Shown: in pieces, positions 35,126 to 44,233 of the stretch | Layout: each line of letters starts with the position of its first letter | How positions within the stretch are numbered: the first letter of the stretch is position 1 | Source: Chitinophagales bacterium | GTDB lineage: Bacteria > Bacteroidota > Bacteroidia > Chitinophagales > LD1 | Reading direction: 5' to 3' | Assembly: GCA_016786765.1 (NCBI GenBank) | Contig: JAEUUZ010000023.1 | Coordinates: 1 to 64,000 of the forward strand | Length of the DNA: 64,000 nucleotides | Made by a program: the position numbers and the translations under genes | Notes under the pieces: generated by a model | Told to the model about the DNA's origin: nothing | The model's database searches: none | The model's input: only the letters and a program-made list of their open reading frames with translations

Positions 35126-37639
35126 GTGCATACGCAATACCCTATTTCGAAGTTGGCGCAGATGTGTGGAGGAGAATTTTACCCCCGCTTTGATGCTGAT
35201 GCCATTGTCTCATACCTGCTTACTGATAGCCGTAAACTTCGGCATGCCAACGAGGCGTTGTTCTTTGCTATAAAAAGCAAGCGACAAGACGGACATACAT
35301 TTATTCCGTATTTGATTGAGCAAGGCGTTCGCAATTTTGTAGTGACTGATGAAACCGTTGTGGCGAAATACGCACAGGCCAATTTTATTGTGGTGAAGGA
35401 TACCATTTTGGCCCTACAAAAAATGGCTACATTGCACCGTAAGCAATTCACTTATCCGGTAGTGGGCATTACAGGTAGCAATGGCAAAACCATTTGTAAG
35501 GAATGGTTGTATCAGTTGCTGAACGAGGATTTCAATATAGTTCGCAATCCGAAAAGTTTCAATTCGCAAATTGGAGTGCCGATTTCGGTGTGGAATATGA
35601 CAGCCGATAATACACTCGGTTTGTTTGAAGCCGGGATTTCCGAGCCCGATGAAATGTTGCGTTTACAAAAAGTAATTCAGCCAACAATTGGGTTGATTAC
35701 AAATATTGGTGAGGCGCATTCGGAAGGATTTTTGAATGCCAAACACAAAACGAAAGAAAAGCTGAAACTCTTTGCGGACGCGGAAATTATAGTGTATTGC
35801 AAAGATCATGGCGATATTAATAATGCAATTGGCGAAATCAATTCGTTCAACAAAGCCATTGACGATTCGCAGAAACTAAAAACCTTTTCGTGGTCGAGCC
35901 ATGCCGATTCCGATTTTCGGGTGGTGTCGATTTTGCAAAAGAATAACAAGTCGTTTATATCGGCCTTGTATCATGAAAAAGAGTTCGATTTTGAGATTCC
36001 GTTTTCCGACAAAGCTTCTGTAGAAAATGCCATTCATTGCGTGTGTGTAATGGTGGTGTTGGGAGTGGACATGGATGTGATTCGAGCGCGTATGGATCGC
36101 TTGGTAGGCGTGGCTATGCGCTTGGAAATGAAGGAGGCCGTGAATAATTGCACGGTGATTAACGATGCGTATAATTCCGATTTAGAATCGATACGCATTG
36201 CACTGGATTTTTTAAGTCAGCAGCATCAACACACAAAACGCACCATCATTCTTTCGGATGTTCACCAAAGCGGCAGGAACGATCCGGATTTATATCAATT
36301 GGTGGCCACCATGCTGAAAGAGCAGCATGTAGATCGTTTGATTGGCGTTGGGAAAAACATCATTCGCCAAAAAAAATATTTCGAAGAAGCGGGCGTAAAA
36401 GAACTTTTCTTTTTCGAAACCACCGATGAATTATTGCGTACGATTTCGGGCGATTGGTTTAGAAATGAAACCATTTTGCTGAAAGGCGCAAGAATATTCG
36501 AGTTTGAACGAATCTTGAAAATTTTGGAGCGTAAGTCGCATCGCACGGTAATGGAAATAAATTTGAATGCTTTGATACAAAACCTAAAAGTGTATCAAAG
36601 TTTTCTAAAACCGCAAACGCGTGTGATGGCCATGGTGAAAGCTTTTTCGTATGGCAGTGGCAGTTTTGAAATCGCCAATATTTTGCAATTCAACAATGTA
36701 GATTATTTGGCGGTGGCCTATGCCGATGAGGGCGTTGAACTTAGGAAAAACGGTATTGTGTTGCCCATTATGGTAATGAATCCGGAAGAAGCGGCATTCG
36801 ATCAGATTTTCAGTTTTAAATTAGAGCCCGATATTTATTCGTTGCGGTTATTGGATGAGTTTATTTTGGCCGTGAAAGAGAATGGGGTGGAAGATGTTCG
36901 CATTCACTTGGAGATTGAAACCGGGATGAACCGACTCGGTTTTACCGAATCTGAATTGGCAATAGCGTTAGAAAAAATCGCACACTATCCGGCCATCAAA
37001 ATCGCCTCCGTATTTACGCATTTAGCCGCTAGCGAAGATCAATTGTTGGATGCATTTACCGATCAACAAGTGGCCATTTTCGAACGTGCTTCCAGTAAAG
37101 TAATTCGCCAGTTTGATTATAAAATTATCCGCCATTGTTTGAACTCAACCGGAATAACGCGCCATGCAAAATATCAGTACGATATGGTGCGGTTAGGGGT
37201 TGGTTTGTATGGGGTAGATTCATCGCTTGTTATTCAAAATAAATTGTTGCCTGTAAGTACGCTCAAAACAACGATTTCACAAATCAAAAAAGTGGAAGCT
37301 GGAGAAAGTGTGGGTTACGGCAGAATAGGCGTAGTGAATCAGCCTAAAACGATTGCTACCATTGGCATTGGTTATGCCGATGGGTTGAGCAGAAGATTGA
37401 GTAATGGAGCTGGTTTTATGCGCATTAACGGCAAATTAGCGCCCGTAATTGGCAATATTTGTATGGACATGACTATGTTAGATGTAACAGACATAAGTGG
37501 TGTCGAAGAAGGTGACGAGGTAATTGTTTTTGGTGCTGATCCAACGGTGCAGCGTTTAGCTAAAGCAATAGGTACCATACCATACGAAATACTTACAGGA
37601 GTTGGAGGCAGAGTAAAGCGGGTTTATCTGCAAGAATAA
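35126..37639 (+). CDS. murF-alr: Bifunctional UDP-MurNAc-tripeptide:D-Ala-D-Ala ligase / alanine racemase
   Basis: The N-terminal half is MurF: YPISKLAQMCGGEF, then LLTDSRKL, the ATP loop VVGITGSNGKTICKEW, NPKSFNSQIGVP and INDAYNSD. MurF adds D-Ala-D-Ala to the UDP-MurNAc tripeptide. The C-terminal half (from about residue 475) is a PLP alanine racemase: VMEINLNALIQNL, MAMVKAFSYGSG with the PLP lysine, MVRLGVGLYGVD, GYADGLSRR and GNICMDMTMLDV with the catalytic-side Asp. The fusion is usual in Bacteroidota. I prefer the GTG at 35126: it gives the family N terminus and lies 4 bases after a TTACTTTG element. The ATG at 35093 would add a hydrophobic leader improper for a cytoplasmic enzyme. Confidence 0.92.
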   Translation: MHTQYPISKLAQMCGGEFYPRFDADAIVSYLLTDSRKLRHANEALFFAIKSKRQDGHTFIPYLIEQGVRNFVVTDETVVAKYAQANFIVVKDTILALQKMATLHRKQFTYPVVGITGSNGKTICKEWLYQLLNEDFNIVRNPKSFNSQIGVPISVWNMTADNTLGLFEAGISEPDEMLRLQKVIQPTIGLITNIGEAHSEGFLNAKHKTKEKLKLFADAEIIVYCKDHGDINNAIGEINSFNKAIDDSQKLKTFSWSSHADSDFRVVSILQKNNKSFISALYHEKEFDFEIPFSDKASVENAIHCVCVMVVLGVDMDVIRARMDRLVGVAMRLEMKEAVNNCTVINDAYNSDLESIRIALDFLSQQHQHTKRTIILSDVHQSGRNDPDLYQLVATMLKEQHVDRLIGVGKNIIRQKKYFEEAGVKELFFFETTDELLRTISGDWFRNETILLKGARIFEFERILKILERKSHRTVMEINLNALIQNLKVYQSFLKPQTRVMAMVKAFSYGSGSFEIANILQFNNVDYLAVAYADEGVELRKNGIVLPIMVMNPEEAAFDQIFSFKLEPDIYSLRLLDEFILAVKENGVEDVRIHLEIETGMNRLGFTESELAIALEKIAHYPAIKIASVFTHLAASEDQLLDAFTDQQVAIFERASSKVIRQFDYKIIRHCLNSTGITRHAKYQYDMVRLGVGLYGVDSSLVIQNKLLPVSTLKTTISQIKKVEAGESVGYGRIGVVNQPKTIATIGIGYADGLSRRLSNGAGFMRINGKLAPVIGNICMDMTMLDVTDISGVEEGDEVIVFGADPTVQRLAKAIGTIPYEILTGVGGRVKRVYLQE

Positions 37640-37755
37640 GCTCGATAAGGGGTTTAAAATTCACTGTTTTAATAATGTATATCTGCCAAATTTGACATTT
37701 TGCAAAAAACTATTAAATTTACTAAATACGTTACCCTGAAAAAAAAGTTTCATTT

Positions 37756-40700
37756 ATGACAAAAAAAATACTCTTTTCGTTTTTTGCAGCATTAGCTTCA
37801 TGCTTCTCCTATGCGCAAACTATTAGTTACCAAGTAGAGATTTATCAACTCGGATGGGAGGGTCGAGGCGACCAAAGCGGTGACCCTGAATACACTTATC
37901 ATGTGTGGGCTACAGACAATCAAGTGGGTGCCACGGAAACAGGAGGACAGTGTATTTACACAGGAGATGATTATGGTCCTGCAACGAGCAATGGGTTTGT
38001 GTCTTGTGCCCCGGGCGGTACATTGTTTGGTTCTGGCGTAAACATCAGAAATGAGATCAACGTTCCTAACTCTACAACAACGGCCTTGATTCGTTTTGAG
38101 GCATTTGAAAAGGATTGCAGCAATAATTGTTTTTTCGTTTCTTCATGTGGTTTCTTAGGTTCATTGGAAGATGATGATCGTGCCCAATGTAACAATTACA
38201 GTATAAACTTTAGGAGTTCAGCACCTTGTGTTTGGACTGATTATCCTGTTCAGAGTTGTGGAACTTTTTCTTACGGGGTAAGAATTAGATGGTGGTATGA
38301 GGGGATTTTAGGCGGAAATATTGGATCTAACCAGAGTTTCTGCGGATCCGGAGACCCGTCAACCTTAAATAGTACATCTTTAGCAACAGGAGATCCTTAT
38401 ACCATTTATCAGTGGCAATCATCACCTGATGGAGTAACATTTGCAAATATTCCAGGTGCAAACAGCAAAGACTACGATCCTCCTGCAGTTACTACTACAA
38501 CATTTTTCCGAAGAAGAGCTACTGCTTGTACGAGTGGCGCAATAGCATACTCTAATAATGTTGTTGTAACTATCAGCTCTCCACTTGCTACACCTCCGGT
38601 TGCAGCAGATCAGTCGTTTTGTGGAACATTTGATCCAGTGTTGATTGGTGGTCCGGCTTCAACAGGAACGGCTTGTATCGTTTATACTTGGGAAGAAAGT
38701 GCTGATGGTATTATTTGGGGAACAGCAGTGGCGAACTCTGCAGCTTTAACTTATGACCCACCGGTAATTTCCGGTGCTACGCGATACTACAGAAGACGTG
38801 CTGACATTAGTTGCGGTTCGGGCAATCCGGCTGGATGTGCTAGTTATAGTAATATTGTTACAGTTAGATCAGTTACTCCAATAACGAATAATGTGATTTC
38901 CGGAGATCAAAACCTTTGCGATTATGGGGACCCTACATTGCTTTCGGGAACAGTTCCAACAGGTGGTGCTTTAAATTTTTATCAGTGGCAAAGCAGTCCG
39001 GATGGATTAGGTTCATGGACAGATATTTTTGGTGCGAACAGTCAGAATTTTGATCCACCACCAACGGGTACATCAGTCTATTATAGACGTATTATTACTT
39101 CACCTCCATGCTCAAGTACCAGTAATGTGGTTGCTGTATTGGTTACACCTGCAATTACCAATAACGTCATAGCTACGAATATCTATCAGCGTTTTTGTCA
39201 ATCCGGTGACCCGGCAGTGATAACAGCCAGTACACCTGCAGGTGGAACGGGAACTTACACCTATGCTTGGGAAATCAGCACCAATAATGGAGCTACATGG
39301 ACTCCGGCTCCTGGGGTGAACAACGGTATAGATTATGATCCGGGTGTTACTTCTGTTACAACGGAATACAGAAGAAGAGTAACATCAGGTGTTTGTGCTT
39401 TGGAGATGACAACCTATGCCAGAGTATTAATACTTTCCCTTCCAACCATATCATCAGTATCATCATCCAATGTTTCTTGTTTTGGTGGCAACGATGGTTC
39501 TATCAATGTGTCGGCCAGTAGCACCAATGGGAATGTTTCTTTCTCTAATAATAATGGGGGCACCTATCAAATAAGCGGAACATTTTCCGGTTTAACAGCA
39601 GGCAACTATAATGTTGTTGTTCAAGACGATAGTTTATGTTCCAGACCATACGTAGGTAATCCTGTTGTAATTTCAGAGCCACCTTTATTAACTTTGGCAA
39701 CTGTTAAGCAAGATGCGAGTTGTGCAAGTGTTTTTGATGGTAGCATTACAGCTACGCCAACAGGTGGAACCGCAAACTATACTTATACTTTAAATAACGG
39801 ACCTTCACAGCCTAACAATGTTTTCTCGGGGCTTTCTGCAGGAACTTATACAGTTGAAGTAACTGATAGTAAAGGCTGTAAGGCAACATCTACAATTACT
39901 ATTGGCAACTCCTATATTGTTTCTGCTAATCTCGATTCATCAAGAAACGTAAGTTGCTTTGGAGGAAACGATGGTGCTATTTATGTAAGTCTTACAGGAG
40001 GAATCGCTCCATACTCATATTCTATTGATGGGTTTATTTTCCAACCTTTATCTTCTTTCACCGGATTAACATCTGGAAATTACACAATTACGCTTCGTGA
40101 TTCTAAAGGTTGTACAGAGTATTTACCGGTTTCAATTACACAACCGGCTCAGGTTTCGGTAATATTAGATTCTATAACTAATGTTTCTTGTGCAGGTACT
40201 GGTACTGGAGGAATTTATATTACCACCACTGGCGGTACAGCTCCTTACACTTATGTTTGGACTAATGGTTCAACCAATGAAGATTTAACCAATGTAAATG
40301 CAGGTACATATAATGTAGCGATTACTGATAGTAAAGGTTGTACAGGTAATGCCGGTGCAACAATCACTCAGCCACTTCCTTTATTTGTTACTTTAGCTCA
40401 ATCGAGCAATGTATTATGTAAAGGGGACTCTTCCGGAAATATTGATATTACAGTAAGTGGAGGTGTACCTCGTTATACTTTTGTTTGGAATACTACAGAT
40501 ACTTCGGAAGATTTGTCTAATCTAGTTGGGGGTAATTATGCGGTTACTGTTACTGATGCAAATGGCTGTCAGAAGTTCTTAACACATACCATTACAGAAC
40601 CGGCACAGGCACTAGCAGTGGTGTTAACGAAAACTGATGCAACTTGTAATGGTGCTGCCGATGGAACTGCGACAGCAACAGTGAGCGGAGGAACATCTCC

Positions 40701-43494
40701 TTATACTTATTTGTGGAGCAACAATGCCACGACTAACAGTATTTCCGGCTTGGTTGCGGGTGCTTATTTTGTGACAGTACAAGATGCGAATGGATGCAGT
40801 ATAGTTCAAAGTATTAGCTTAACTCAGCCAAGTCCATTTGTTATTTCCGGAACCGTTACTGACGTGGACTGTAAAGGACAATCAACCGGTGCCATCAATG
40901 TTACTGTTGCACCTGCTGGAGTGTATACCTACGCTTGGTCTTCTCCAAGTGCAATTGGGCAAAATCCTGCTGGTCTAGCTGCCGGAACTTATACTGTAAC
41001 TGTTAATCTAACTTCAAATCCGGGATGTACTGTATCGAAAACGTTTACAATAGCCGAACCGGTTGCAGCGCTTACTTTAAATATAGCCGGGTTTGATTCT
41101 GTAAAATGTGCAGGAAGTAATACCGGATTTATAGACATTACAGCTAATGGTGGTACTCCATCTTATTCATATGCATGGAATAAGAACGGTTCAGCATTTG
41201 CTACCACAGAGGACATATCCAATCTTTCGACTGGTAACTATGCAGTTACAGTGACTGACAGTAAGGGTTGTACCGCACAGTTAACCCAAAACATAAGTAA
41301 TCCAATTCCAATTACATCGTCAATTGTGAAAACAGATTTGAGTTGTTTTGGCGATCAAAGTGGAACAGCAACATTAACAGTTTCTGGAGGCAAAGCCCCT
41401 TACACTTATTTGTGGTCTAATTTCCAAGGCTCTCAGAATATCGGTCAGCTAAGTGGTGGTTTGTATTTTGTTGTGATTACAGATGCGAATGGTTGCGAAA
41501 AACGTGATAGCGTTACGATTAACGAGCCAACACAAGTTAAATTATCCCTAGTGTCAACGAATATTTCTTGTTTTAATGCAAACGATGGTACGATTGATTT
41601 AACGGTAACCGGAGGAACTCCATTACCTGGAAGTCCAAGTTATACTTACGCTTGGTCACATGGGCCAACTACAGAGGATGTAACTGGTTTGGCGCAAGCT
41701 ACTTATGCTGTTACCGTTCGTGATGCGAACTTATGTTCAGCTACTGCAAGTGCACTGATTGTGAATCCTCCGGCTATTAACTCATTTGTTGTTATCACAA
41801 ATCCATTATGTAATGTAGCAAACGGTAATAATAATGGCGGAGGAGTAAGCGTTGGTGTTTCGGGAGGTACACCAGGGTTCACCTATCAATGGTCGAATGG
41901 AGCATCTACTTCATCGATATCAAATTTGATCGGTGGCGTTTATGTTGTTACCATTTCTGATTCAAGATTGTGTACAAAAATAGATTCCGCAGTTGTTGTT
42001 GAGCCGGACCCAATTGTGTACAATGTATTTACTAAGAATGTAAGCTGTAAAGATAACAAAGACGGATTCTTAGATATTACTGCTTATGGCGGAACACAGC
42101 CGTACTCTTTTGTTTGGTCAAACGGTAATTTAACCGAGGATGTTGGTGGTTTACCGGGAGGAAATTACACTGTCGATATTACTGATAAGAATGGATGTAC
42201 TGCACAAGGTTTCTTCAATGTTAAAGAGCCTGATTCATTACGAGTATCCATTACTAAAACGGATGCAACCTGTCAAGGTGCCAATACGGGTTCTGTTTAT
42301 GCAATTGCTACAGGAGGAACACTGCAATACAATTATTTGTGGAGTAATTTCTCTTTCGATTCTATTCAGAATAATATTCCTGGTGGAACTTACAGCGTAG
42401 TTGTTACAGACTCAAATCAATGTAAAGCAAGTGCAACGGCTACCGTTAATGGTCAACCTACTATTATGTCGGTTACTAAGTCGGTAAGTAATCCGAAATG
42501 CTTTGGCGCAGATAATGGATTTGTTTCTTTGGCTGTAACCGGTGGTGCACAGCCTTATGTTTATAATTGGAATACTACACCTGCACAAAGTGGAAATGTA
42601 GCAACATCGTTAGCTTCAGGAACATATATTGTTGCTATTACCGACAAGTCGGGCTGTTCAATTAACGATACTACAACATTAACAGATCCTGCGGCATTAG
42701 TGGTTACAGCAAATGGATTGAATCAAGCGAGTTGTGCCAATACAAGTGATGGTGTTGTTGTAGTTAATGTTGTTGGAGGAAAGGCTCCATTCATTTATCA
42801 ATATAACGGCTTTGTTCAGTCTTCTGATACCTTCCGAGGCATTGGCCCGGGTGTTTATTCTGTTCTAGCCCGCGATGCGAATGGCTGCGAAGCCACTGCA
42901 GTATCTACTATCGCTGCTCTTGGTCAGGTTACAGTTGATCTTACTTCTGATAAAGAAGTGATTTTAGCAACACAACCCGTTCAACTTTTGGCTACTGCCG
43001 TATCGGATACTTTTATTAAGCAATATATTTGGACACCTCTAAGTGGTAATTTTGATTTCAGTGGATGTGCAGATTCAACAAACTGTAATAATCCAACAGC
43101 TAGACCACGACAAACAACGACTTTTGTTGTAACAGCAATAGACGAGAGAGGTTGTTCAGCAACAGATACGCTTCAAATTGAAGTAAGTAATGATAAATCG
43201 TATTTCATGCCAACAGCATTTACACCGAACGCAGATGGGTTGAACGACTTTTTCGAATTTGATGTATTAGGCGCTGTTACTTTTGATGTAAACATCTGGA
43301 ACAGATGGGGTGAGAAAGTATTCAGTAATCCAAATCAGAAAAACGGAATTACACAGTCTGCAGCAAATGGGGCATGGGATGGAACTTTCAGAGGAAAGAA
43401 AGTTCAATTTGATACCTATACTTATCAAATTGTTGTAACCTATTTTGATGGAACAACAGAAAATAAAGCAGGAACAATTACTGTTATGCAGTAA
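37756..43494 (+). CDS. Giant surface adhesin with SprB repeats and T9SS type B sorting domain
   Basis: The 1912-residue protein has a signal peptide (residues 1-21, ending CFSYAQ). An N-terminal beta domain is followed at about 190-560 by four Ig-like units that each begin QSFCG/QNLCD/QRFCQ...DP and contain YxWQ/YxWE. Residues about 565-1680 hold 15 SprB-type repeats, each starting with a VSCFGGNDGS-like entry, a GGTxPYTYxWSNG core and a YxVTVTDxNGC end. Residues 1815-1912 are the CHU_C/gliding-associated type B sorting domain (FTPNADGLNDFFEF, NRWGEKVF, GTFRGKK, YTYQIVVTY). SprB in Flavobacterium johnsoniae is the gliding adhesin; this protein is shorter and could mediate adhesion or gliding. 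A terminator follows the stop. Confidence 0.92.
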   Translation: MTKKILFSFFAALASCFSYAQTISYQVEIYQLGWEGRGDQSGDPEYTYHVWATDNQVGATETGGQCIYTGDDYGPATSNGFVSCAPGGTLFGSGVNIRNEINVPNSTTTALIRFEAFEKDCSNNCFFVSSCGFLGSLEDDDRAQCNNYSINFRSSAPCVWTDYPVQSCGTFSYGVRIRWWYEGILGGNIGSNQSFCGSGDPSTLNSTSLATGDPYTIYQWQSSPDGVTFANIPGANSKDYDPPAVTTTTFFRRRATACTSGAIAYSNNVVVTISSPLATPPVAADQSFCGTFDPVLIGGPASTGTACIVYTWEESADGIIWGTAVANSAALTYDPPVISGATRYYRRRADISCGSGNPAGCASYSNIVTVRSVTPITNNVISGDQNLCDYGDPTLLSGTVPTGGALNFYQWQSSPDGLGSWTDIFGANSQNFDPPPTGTSVYYRRIITSPPCSSTSNVVAVLVTPAITNNVIATNIYQRFCQSGDPAVITASTPAGGTGTYTYAWEISTNNGATWTPAPGVNNGIDYDPGVTSVTTEYRRRVTSGVCALEMTTYARVLILSLPTISSVSSSNVSCFGGNDGSINVSASSTNGNVSFSNNNGGTYQISGTFSGLTAGNYNVVVQDDSLCSRPYVGNPVVISEPPLLTLATVKQDASCASVFDGSITATPTGGTANYTYTLNNGPSQPNNVFSGLSAGTYTVEVTDSKGCKATSTITIGNSYIVSANLDSSRNVSCFGGNDGAIYVSLTGGIAPYSYSIDGFIFQPLSSFTGLTSGNYTITLRDSKGCTEYLPVSITQPAQVSVILDSITNVSCAGTGTGGIYITTTGGTAPYTYVWTNGSTNEDLTNVNAGTYNVAITDSKGCTGNAGATITQPLPLFVTLAQSSNVLCKGDSSGNIDITVSGGVPRYTFVWNTTDTSEDLSNLVGGNYAVTVTDANGCQKFLTHTITEPAQALAVVLTKTDATCNGAADGTATATVSGGTSPYTYLWSNNATTNSISGLVAGAYFVTVQDANGCSIVQSISLTQPSPFVISGTVTDVDCKGQSTGAINVTVAPAGVYTYAWSSPSAIGQNPAGLAAGTYTVTVNLTSNPGCTVSKTFTIAEPVAALTLNIAGFDSVKCAGSNTGFIDITANGGTPSYSYAWNKNGSAFATTEDISNLSTGNYAVTVTDSKGCTAQLTQNISNPIPITSSIVKTDLSCFGDQSGTATLTVSGGKAPYTYLWSNFQGSQNIGQLSGGLYFVVITDANGCEKRDSVTINEPTQVKLSLVSTNISCFNANDGTIDLTVTGGTPLPGSPSYTYAWSHGPTTEDVTGLAQATYAVTVRDANLCSATASALIVNPPAINSFVVITNPLCNVANGNNNGGGVSVGVSGGTPGFTYQWSNGASTSSISNLIGGVYVVTISDSRLCTKIDSAVVVEPDPIVYNVFTKNVSCKDNKDGFLDITAYGGTQPYSFVWSNGNLTEDVGGLPGGNYTVDITDKNGCTAQGFFNVKEPDSLRVSITKTDATCQGANTGSVYAIATGGTLQYNYLWSNFSFDSIQNNIPGGTYSVVVTDSNQCKASATATVNGQPTIMSVTKSVSNPKCFGADNGFVSLAVTGGAQPYVYNWNTTPAQSGNVATSLASGTYIVAITDKSGCSINDTTTLTDPAALVVTANGLNQASCANTSDGVVVVNVVGGKAPFIYQYNGFVQSSDTFRGIGPGVYSVLARDANGCEATAVSTIAALGQVTVDLTSDKEVILATQPVQLLATAVSDTFIKQYIWTPLSGNFDFSGCADSTNCNNPTARPRQTTTFVVTAIDERGCSATDTLQIEVSNDKSYFMPTAFTPNADGLNDFFEFDVLGAVTFDVNIWNRWGEKVFSNPNQKNGITQSAANGAWDGTFRGKKVQFDTYTYQIVVTYFDGTTENKAGTITVMQ

Positions 43495-43515
43495 AAACGA
43501 ATAACCAAAACTGAG

Positions 43516-43548
43516 GGCATCGCAATATACTTGCGGTGCCTTTTTTTT
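43516..43548 (+). terminator. Terminator of the SprB-repeat adhesin gene
   Basis: GGCATCGCAA pairs with TTGCGGTGCC (one G-T pair) around a TATAC loop, followed by eight T. Confidence 0.85.
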
Positions 43549-43579
43549 ATCCTTAACATTTAATGTGTTGGAAATAGCT

Positions 43580-43587
43580 TAGTTTTG
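43580..43587 (+). promoter_or_regulatory. -7 promoter element TAGTTTTG for the L,D-transpeptidase pair
   Basis: A perfect TAnnTTTG lies 4 bases before the ATG at 43592 and downstream of the adhesin terminator. The matching TTG is not present at 18-20 bases. The spacing suggests a leaderless mRNA. Confidence 0.45.
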
Positions 43588-43591
43588 TAAA

Positions 43592-44230
43592 ATGGTAAGA
43601 ATACTTTTCTTGTTATCTCTTCTTGGCATCTTTATGAGTGCTGGTTCAAGCGATGCAACACATGTATTGCCAACAAAGCTCTCCGTTTCTCCCATTCAAG
43701 AGTTATATGACGCGTGTGGATTGAATGGTCGATTAAGTTTTGATGCATTTCAAAAATGCGTAGAAGGCTTTAATAAGTATAAACCGGCCAAACCAATTAT
43801 TGCAATTTGCGACTTTTCAAAACCTTCTGATCAGAAACGCTTTTTTGTTATTGATCTAGTACAAAAGAAAATCTTAGCCTATACCTATGTAGCACATGGC
43901 AAAAATTCGGGTGAAAAAATGGCTACCAGTTTTTCCAATCAACCGGAATCACTAAAAAGTAGTTTAGGTTTTTTTAAAGTCGGACAACCTATCGCGACAC
44001 TGAAACATGGAATGTCGTTGGTTCTTGATGGTTTGGAAAAGGGGAAAAATGATAATGCTCGGGCAAGAGAGATTATTATGCATGGAGCCACGTATGTGTC
44101 TGAGAAATTTGTGCAACAATATGGTTACACGGGCAAAAGTTTTGGTTGTCCAGCTCTTCCACAAGATGTGATGAAAGATATGTTACCCCTGTTGGCTAAC
44201 GGAAGTCTTCTCTATATTTATACTCGTTAA
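43592..44230 (+). CDS. Murein L,D-transpeptidase catalytic domain family protein (YkuD_2 type)
   Basis: The 212-residue product begins with a signal peptide (about residues 1-18). Its domain shows the L,D-transpeptidase-related signature: IIMHGATYVS with His and, near the end, SFGCPALPQDV with Cys186, which should be the nucleophile. This is the YkuD_2 (DUF4105/catalytic-domain-family) variant with SFGCPAL instead of SHGCIRL. Family members are assumed to act on peptidoglycan stem peptides. It is followed after 3 bases by a second, larger L,D-transpeptidase, so the two are co-transcribed. Confidence 0.88.
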   Translation: MVRILFLLSLLGIFMSAGSSDATHVLPTKLSVSPIQELYDACGLNGRLSFDAFQKCVEGFNKYKPAKPIIAICDFSKPSDQKRFFVIDLVQKKILAYTYVAHGKNSGEKMATSFSNQPESLKSSLGFFKVGQPIATLKHGMSLVLDGLEKGKNDNARAREIIMHGATYVSEKFVQQYGYTGKSFGCPALPQDVMKDMLPLLANGSLLYIYTR

Positions 44231-44233
44231 GCT

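Noticed and set aside
39460-42900. Regularly spaced similar sequences
   Set aside because: These are the SprB protein repeats in one reading frame, diverged at DNA level, not CRISPR or transposon repeats.
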